Made by a program: the position numbers and the translations under genes. Positions 57,321 through 64,000 of a DNA stretch of 64,000 nucleotides are shown here, in pieces (position 1 is the first letter of the stretch; the number at the start of each line of letters is the position of its first letter). The notes below the pieces were generated by a model. That model was not told where the DNA came from. It made no database searches and saw only the letters and a program-made list of their open reading frames with translations. Where the stretch lies: NCBI RefSeq assembly GCF_050003625.1, contig NC_134397.1:193833063-193897062 (forward strand), in the 5' to 3' direction. The DNA is from Haematobia irritans. Its lineage: Eukaryota; Arthropoda; Insecta; Diptera; Muscidae.

Positions 57321-57458
57321 ACTTTTTATACCCTCCACCATAGGATGGGGGTATATTAACTTTGTCATTCCGTTTGTAACACATCGAAATATTGCTCTAA
57401 GACCCCATAAAGTATATATATTCTGGGTCGTGGTGAAATTCTGAGTCGATCTAAGCAT

Positions 57459-57517
57459 GTCCGTCCGTCCGTCCGTCCGTCCGTCTGTCCGTCTGTCCGT
57501 CTGTCCGTCCGTCTGTG
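57459..57517 (+). repeat. (GTCC/GTCT)n expansion in DINE head
   Basis: A tetranucleotide run longer than in any other head in the window (others have 3-4 units). Confidence 0.9.
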
Positions 57518-58987
57518 GAAATCACGCTAACTTCCGAACGAAACTAGCTATCGACTTGAAACTTGGCACAAGTAGTTGTTATTGATGTAGGTCGGATGGT
57601 ATTGAAAATGGGCCATATCGGCCCACGTTTACGTATAGCCCCCATATAAACCGATCCCCAAATTTGGCTTGCGGAGCCTTCCGGAGCAGCAAAATTCATC
57701 CGATCCGGTTGAAATTTGGTACGTGGTCTAAGTATACGGTCTCTAACAACCATGCAAAAATTGGTCCATATCGGTCCATAATTATATATAGCCCCCATAT
57801 AAACCGATCCCCAGATTTGACCTCCGGAGCCTCTTGGAGGGACAAAATTCATCCGATCCGGTTGAAATTTGGTACCTGATGTTAGTATACGGTCTCTAAC
57901 AACCATGCAAAAATTGGTCCATATCGGTCCATAAATATATATAGCTCCCATATAAACCGATCCCCAGATTTGACCTCCGGAGCCTCTTGGAGGAGCAAAC
58001 TTCATCCTACCCGATTGAAATTTGGTACGTGGTGTTAGTATATGGTCTCTAACAACCATGCAAAAACTGGTCCATATCGGTTCATAATTATATATAGCTC
58101 CCATATAAACCGATCCCCAGATTTGACCTCCGGAGCCTCTTGGAGGGCCAAAATTCATCCGATCCTTTTGAAATTGGGTACCTGATGTTAGTATACGGTC
58201 TCTAACAAGCATGCAAAAATTGGTCCATATCGGTCCATAATTATATATAGCTCCCATATAAACCGATCCCCAGATTTGAACTCTGGAGCCTCTTGGATGA
58301 GCAAAATTCATCCGATCCAATTGAAATTTAGTACGTGGTGTTAGTATATGGTCTCTAACAACCATGCAAAAATTGGTCCATATCGGTCCATAATTATATA
58401 TAGCTCCCATATAAACCGATCCCCAGATTTGAACTCTGGAGCCTCTTGGATGAGCAAAATTCATCCGATCCAATTGAAATTTAGTACGTGGTGTTAGTAT
58501 ATGGTCTCTAACAACCATGCAAAAATTGGTCCATATCGGTCCATAATTATATATAGCTCCCATATAAACCGATCCCCAGATTTGACCTCCGGAGCCTCTT
58601 GGAGGGGCAAAATTCATCCGATCCGTTTGAAATTGGGTACCTGATGTTAGTATACGGTCTCTAATAAGCATGCAAAAATTGGTCCATATATTGTCCATAA
58701 TTATATATAGCTCCCATATAAACCGATCCCCAGATTTGACCTCCGGAGCCTCTTGGAGGAGCAAAAGTCATCCGATGCGGTTGAAATTGGGTACCTGATG
58801 TTAGTATACGGTCTCTAATAAGCATGCAAAAATTGGTCCATATATTGTCCATAATTATATATAGCTCCCATATAAACCGATCCCCAGATTTGACCTCCGG
58901 AGCCTCTTGGAGGAGCAAAAGTCATCCGATGCGGTTGAAATTTGGTACATTTCGTTAGTATATGGCCTCTAACAGCCATGTAAAAAT

Positions 58988-59282
58988 TGTCAAATTTTAT
59001 TACTATAGAAAGTTTTGTCAAAATTTCATTTCTATAGAAAGTTTTGTAAAAAGTTTATTTCTATAGCAATGTTTGCCAACATTTTATTTCCATAGAAAAT
59101 TTTGTCAAAATTTTATTTCTATAGAAAATTTTGTAAAAAATTTATTTCTGTAGAAAATTTTGTCAACATTTTATTTCTATAGAACATTTTGTCAACATTT
59201 TATTTCTATAGAAAATTTTGTCAAGTTTTTATTTCTATAGAAAATTTTGTCAAAATTTTATTTCTATAGAAAATTTTTCAAA
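58988..59282. repeat. 29-bp array inside DINE-A7
   Basis: About ten units, TTTCTATAGAAAATTTTGTC orientation, between the last 153-bp unit and 'actgaattatatacgtattt'. Here the 'cgagccaaaaat' joint is absent. Confidence 0.9.
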
Positions 59283-59524
59283 CTGAATTATATACGTATT
59301 TAATCGGCCTTTTTTTTGTTTAATATATACCCCTTATGGACTAACTTACAATTTAGAAGACAGTGTTAAAAAGTTTTACGATACCTTGCCATCGGCAAGT
59401 GTTATCGCAACCCAAGTAATTCGATTGTGGATGACAGCCTTTAGTAGAAGTTCCTACGCAATCCATGGTGGATGGTACATAAGATTCGGCCTGGCCGAAC
59501 TTACGGCCGTATATACTTGTTTTT

Positions 59525-60989
59525 TATACCCTCCACCATAGGATGGGGGGTATATTAACTTTGTCATTCCGTTTGTAACACATCGAAATATTGCTCTAAG
59601 ACCCCATAAAGTATATATATTCTGGGTCGTGGTGAAATTCTGAGTCGATCTGAGCATGTCCGTCCGTCCGTCTGTTGAAATCACGCTAACTTCCGAACGA
59701 AACAAGCAATCGACTTGAAACTTGGCACAAGTAGTTGTTATTGATGTAGGTCGGATGGTATTGCAAATGGGCTATATCGGTCCACTTTTACGTATAGCCC
59801 CCATATAAATGGACCCCCAAATTTGGCTTGCAGATCTTCTAAGAGAAGGAAATTTCATCCGATCCGGCTGAAATTTGGTACATAGTGTTGGTATATGGTC
59901 TCTAACAACCATGCAAAAATTGGTTCACATCGGTCCATAATTATATATAGCCCCCATATAAACTGATCCCCCGATTTGGCTTGCGGAGCCTCTAAGTGAA
60001 GCAAATTTCATCCGATCCGGCTGAAATTTGGTACATAGTGTTGGTATATGGTCTCTAACAACTGTGCAAAAATTGGTCCACATCGGTCCATAATTATATA
60101 TAGCCCCCATATAAACCGATGCCCCGATTTGGCTTGCGGAGCCTCAAAGAGAAGCAAATTTCATCCGATCGGGCTTAAATTTGGCACATGGTGTTGGTAT
60201 ATGGTCTCTACTGATCATGCAAAAAATGGTCCACATCGGTCCATAATTATATATAGCCCCCATAAAAACCGATCACCAGATTTGACCTCCGGAGCCCCTT
60301 CGAAGAGCAAAATTCATCCGATTCGGTTGAAGTTTGGTACGTGGTGTTAATATATGACCTCAAACACCCATGAAAAAATTGGTCAAAATCGGTCCATAGT
60401 TATATATAGCCCCCATATAAACCGATCCCCAGATTTGACCTCCGGTGCCTTTTGGAGAAGCAAAATTCATCCGATCTGGTTGAAATTTAGTACGTGGTGG
60501 TAGTATATGATATTTAAAAGCTATGCCAAAAGTGGTCCATATCTGTCCATAATCATATATAGCCCCCATATAAACCGATCCCGCGATTTGGTTTTGGAGC
60601 CTCTTTGAAGAGCAAATTTCATCCGAGTCAGTTGAAATTTGGTACATTGGTAGTATATGGTCGTTACCAACCATGTCTAACTAGGTCCACATCGGTCTAT
60701 AGTTATATATAGCCCTCAGATAAATCGATCCCCAATCACACAAAAATTGGTCCATATCAAGTTCATTTTTTATATAACCCCCGTATAAGCGACCCATATT
60801 TCAATTCTGGCTCTCTACCATGTATGGACTAACCCACAATTTAGACAACGATGTTAAGAAGTTTTAAGATACCACAACCCAAGTAATTCGATTGTGGATG
60901 ACAGTCCTTCGTAGAAGTTTTTACGCAATCCATGGTGGAGGGTACATAAGATTCGGCCAGGCCGAACTTACGGCCGTATATACTTGTTA
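59525..60989 (+). mobile_element. DINE-1-like element, family A (copy A8), no 29-bp array
   Basis: The head TATACCCTCCACCATAGG starts within 3 bp of the end of copy A7. The GTCCGTCCGTC run, about six 153-bp units, 'ccatatttcaattctggctc' and a tail ending with 'ttcggccaggccgaacttac' + 'tatacttgtt' follow. The structure is the same as copy A5. Confidence 0.9.
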
Positions 60990-61014
60990 TCAGTATTTTT
61001 TGTGTCACTTTTAT

Positions 61015-62975
61015 TATACCCACCACCATAGAATGGGGGTATAATAAGTTTGTCATTCCGTTTGTAACACATCGAAATATCGATTTCCGACTATATTCTA
61101 AGACGATATTAGCATGCCCGTCTGTCTATTGTAATCACGCTACAGTCTTCAATAATTGAGCTATCGTCCTGAAATTTGCCGCAGATTCGTGTTTTGTTTG
61201 CAGGCAGGTCAAGTTCGGAGATGGGCTATATCGGTCCAAGTTTTGATATAGTCCCCATATAAACCGACCTCCCGATTTGGGGTCTTGGGCTTATAAAAAC
61301 TGTAGATTTTATCACATTTGCCTGAAATTTGAAATCTAGAGGTATTTTAGGACCATCAAAAAGTGTACCGATCGATCCATGTTTCGGTATAGCCCTTATA
61401 TAGCCCTTATATAGACCGATTTCCGGATTTTGCTTCTTTGGCGTCTAGAAACTGTATTTTTTATCCGATTTGCCTGAAATTGAAAATCTAGAGGTATTTT
61501 AGGACCAAAAATTGGTGTGTCGAAAATGGGGTGTATCGGTCCATGTTTTGGTATAGGACCCATATGACCGATCTCCCGATTTGACTCCTTGGGCGTCTAG
61601 AAAATGTATTTACAACCCGATTTGCCTGAAATTGGAAATCTAGAGGTATTTTATGACCAGAAATAGGTATGCAGAAAATGGGATGTTTCGGTCCATGTTT
61701 TGGTATAGCCCCTATATAGACCGATCTCCCGATTTTACGTCTTGGGAGTCTAGATACTGTATTTTCTATCCGATTTGCTTGAAATTGAAAATCTAGAGGT
61801 AGTTTAAAACCACAAATAGGTATGTCGAAAATGGGGAGTATTGGTCCAGGTTGTGATATAGCTCCCATATAAACCAATCTCCCGATTTTATTTCTTGGGC
61901 GTCTAGACTGTATTTACAACCCGATTTGCCTGAAATTGCAAATCTATAGGTATTTTGGGACCATAAAGAGGTGTGTCGAAAATGGTCCGTATCGGTCCAT
62001 GTTTTCGTACAGCCCCCCATATAGACCGATCTCCAGATTTTATTTATTGGGATTCTAGAAACTGTATTTACTAACCGATTTGCCTGAAATTTGAAATCTA
62101 GAGGTATTTTATGACCAGAAATAGGTGTGTCGAAAATGGGGAGTATCGGTCCAGGTTGTGATATAGCTCCCATATAAACCAATCCCCCGATTTGGGGTCT
62201 TGAACTTTTAAAAACCGTAGTTTTTATTCGATTTGCCTAAAATTGGAAATCTAGATGTATTCTAGGACCACACATAAGTGCCACCGTGGTGCAATGGTTA
62301 GCATGCCTGCCTTGCATACACAAGGTCGTGGGTTCGATTCCTGCTTCGACCGAACACCAAAAAAAGTTTTTCAGCGGTGGATTATCCCACCTCAGTAATG
62401 CTGGAAACATTTCTGAGGGTTTCAAAGCTTCTCTAAGTAGTTTCACTGCAATGTGGAACGCCGTTCGGACTCGGCTATAAAAGGGAGGTCCCTTGTCATT
62501 GAGCTTAACATGGAATCGGGCAGCAATAAGTGATAAGAGAGAAGTTCACCAATGTGGTATCACAATGCACTGAATAGTCTAAGTGAGCTTGATACAACGG
62601 GCTGCCACCTAACCTAACCTAACCCAAGTGTGTAGAAATGGAGTGCATCGGTCTATGTCTCGGTGTAGACCCCATATAGACCGATCTCTCAAATTTACTT
62701 CTTGGGCTTCTAGAATCCGTAGTTTTTATCCAATTTGTCATAAATTAGAAATCTAGAGGTACTTTAGGACCATAAAGAGGTGTGTCGGTCCAAGTTTTGG
62801 TATAGTCCCCTTATAGACTGATCGCCCGATTTAACTTCTTGGGCTTCTAGAATTCGTAGTTTTTCCCAATTTGTCTGAAATTGGAATTCTAGAGGTATTT
62901 GAGGAACACTAAAAGGTGTGTCGAAAATTTTGAGTATTGGTCCATATTTTGGTATAGCCCCCTAATGGCTAATGG
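61015..62975 (+). mobile_element. DINE-1-like element, family B, with nested SINE
   Basis: The head TATACCCACCACCATAG starts 25 bp after copy A8. The unit landmark 'ccga/ccaa' falls at 61264, 61416, 61568, 61721, 61874, 62026 and 62179 (152-153 bp). The SINE at 62281-62625 interrupts the next unit. Further units run to 'ttggtatagccccctaatgg' (about 62965). No typical tail was found. Adjacent 51-residue-period ORFs on the minus strand are repeat artefacts. Confidence 0.85.
62281..62625 (+). mobile_element. tRNA-derived SINE, full length (copy 3)
   Basis: CCACCGTGGTGCAATGG head, B-box GGTTCGATTCC at 62331-62341, body, LINE-like 3' tail and CCTAA units. The flanking 'aagtg' on both sides may be a short target duplication. 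Confidence 0.92.
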
Positions 62976-63179
62976 GTCCACTGGCTGACCTATATGCGTT
63001 GAAATTTGATCATCTTGGTTGTATGAAATTTTGTTTTAGCTGCAATCTATAATAAAATTTCATAACCCGTGAACGCACTAGGGACTCACAAACTTAGAGG
63101 AAAACACTTCAGCCTTCAGGCAAAGAAAATTATGCTGATATCTTTCTTTCAAACGTTGCAGTATTATTTACAAAAAAGG

Positions 63180-63320
63180 GATGTGGGACCACTATTCGAT
63201 GGTCAATTCCTGCACGTATTCATCGACTATGGGATCTAAATAAATGCCGATTATTTTCGGGAAAATATCCTAAAGACAGTATTGAAGCCCTGGACAGACA
63301 AAGATTTCGGACCATAGATA
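63180..63320 (+). pseudogene. Tc1/mariner transposase remnant
   Basis: From about 63210 the plus strand reads HVFIDYGI, a stop, then INADYFRENILKTVLKPWTDK. It matches the VF.D.GVKIN..YFRE.IL segment of Tc1/mariner transposases and is related to the fragment at 49.83-50.06 kb. No TIRs found. Confidence 0.65.
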
Positions 63321-63479
63321 TTTCCACACGAATCCGGATATTAATACTTTTGAAGAGTAATGTTGGCTCTAAAAAAAACCAAGTGTCAATTATCTCAAAA
63401 CGGCGCTCTTCCAGAAGTGCAGCGTGGGATGGCTTCGTCGGTAGTTTGAAGCCCATAATTCTAGCCAATTTGAAAAATT

Positions 63480-64000
63480 CTAAGCTGATGCTAAAATTTT
63501 GTGTAACTGCAGTTTTACAATCGGATAAAAATTACGGTATTGAGAAGTCCACGAATCATATTGGGAGATCGGTCTATATGGGGACCGATCTGTACTATAT
63601 TCCTCACACTTATTTGTGAATCAAAAATATTACAAAATTTTTAATTTCAAATAAATGGGGCAAAAATAAAGAAGTCAAATCCGGAGATCGGTCTATATGA
63701 GAGCTATTCCGAAAACTGCACAGGTATAAACAAATTGGTGTCCAATCTTTGTGGACCGAAAATACCGATAGATGTACAATGATGTCCAAGAAGTAAAATT
63801 CGAAGATCGGTCTATATGGGGGCCGATATAAACCAAATTCAACGGAGAGATATACAGACTTAGATATATCGTTGGATTGTCTTAGAACTTCTCCCTGTTC
63901 ATGAACATATTTTATCTACTCGTATAGCAGAAAACGATATTTCGATATTTGTGTTACACCACCTATTATCATCCTATGGTTTTGGGCATATTGATCGAAA
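63480..64000 (-). mobile_element. DINE-1-like element, family B (diverged, reaches window end)
   Basis: Decayed units ('gggagatcggtctatatggg' near 63563, 'ggagatcggtctatatgaga' near 63681, 'cgaagatcggtctatatggg' near 63801) are followed by a reversed head ('ttagaacttctccctg', 'gatatttcgata', 'tgtgttacacc', 'catcctatgg'). The outer end is at or beyond the window edge. Confidence 0.7.

Larger units (their letters stand above)
57327..59522 (+). mobile_element. DINE-1-like element, family A, composite (copy A7), nine 153-bp units
   Basis: Head TATACCCTCCACCATAGG (57327), an expanded (GTCC/GTCT)n tract (57459-57517), then units whose 'ccgat' landmark falls at 57651, 57804, 57957, 58110, 58263, 58416, 58569, 58723 and 58877 (153 bp, twice 154). 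A 29-bp array follows (58988-59282), then the tail ending with 'ttcggcctggccgaacttac' and 'tatacttgtt'. The minus-strand ORF of 406 residues (58764-57544) is seven copies of a 51-residue repeat (for example QIWGSVYMGAIYNYGPIWTN) created by the period. Confidence 0.92.

Noticed and set aside
57544..58764. 406-codon ORF as a real repeat protein
   Set aside because: It lies antisense within DINE tandem units whose period is 3 x 51. Equivalent frames elsewhere are broken by indels. Kept only as a low-interest finding.

Overview
This 64 kb window is AT-rich, intron- or intergenic-like DNA from a higher fly. The repeat content (DINE-1/INE-1-like elements with TATACCC heads, LINEs, a tRNA-derived SINE and Tc1/mariner copies) suggests a muscoid fly such as a stable fly, horn fly or house fly; that assignment is inferred from the repeat style. 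No complete host protein-coding gene can be supported. At most there are two candidate 5' exons (about 26.86-27.01 kb and 31.8-32.24 kb). Nearly everything recognisable is transposable or tandemly repeated.

Layout. 0-2.3 kb: DINE-like elements (families A and C) with 153-bp tandem units. 4.2-6.1 kb: a (TA)n tract, an 81-bp minisatellite and a 932-bp deleted mariner. 6.6-8.8 kb: a 29-bp minisatellite interrupted by a SINE. 10.3-11.0 kb: a 769-bp fold-back element. 11.2-15.7 kb: a fragment and a larger 5'-truncated copy of an RNase-H-bearing LINE, the latter inserted in a family-A element with a 12-bp target duplication. 16.2-17.5 kb: family B. 19.0-21.0 kb: a composite family-A element with a SINE inside. 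21.2-25.3 kb: a decayed jockey-like LINE split by a MITE and a 29-bp array. 27.2-30.2 and 33.2-41.7 kb: very long 29-bp arrays. 38.4, 40.7-41.3 and 43.8-45.2 kb: copies of a roughly 430-bp tandem element carrying hammerhead ribozymes. 46.2-49.1 kb: a 1.75-kb TIR element and a hAT-type MITE. 50.3-55.2 kb: two more family-A elements, one holding a second mariner and a truncated SINE. 57.3-63.0 kb: three DINE-like elements head to tail (A, A, B).

The most notable system is the ribozyme element. On the minus strand, five copies (four intact, one degraded) show the hammerhead core CTGATGAG, a 5-bp stem II and GAAA, followed by a self-complementary CAGCTG stem III, a GTA cleavage triplet and a two-part stem I. 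The copies sit in tandem units of 427-430 bp, so self-cleavage of a transcript would release a unit-length RNA. This is the layout of animal retrozymes and of hammerheads in Penelope-like retroelements, and no protein is encoded by it here.

A second linked system is a LINE-SINE pair. The SINE's last ~70 bp, including its (CCTAA)n end, matches the 3' end of the RNase-H LINE in the same window. This suggests that the LINE machinery mobilises the SINE. A third theme is modular DINE-like elements. Three diverged families all keep a 153-bp internal repeat, and several family-A copies carry the 29-bp minisatellite at the same place just before a conserved tail.
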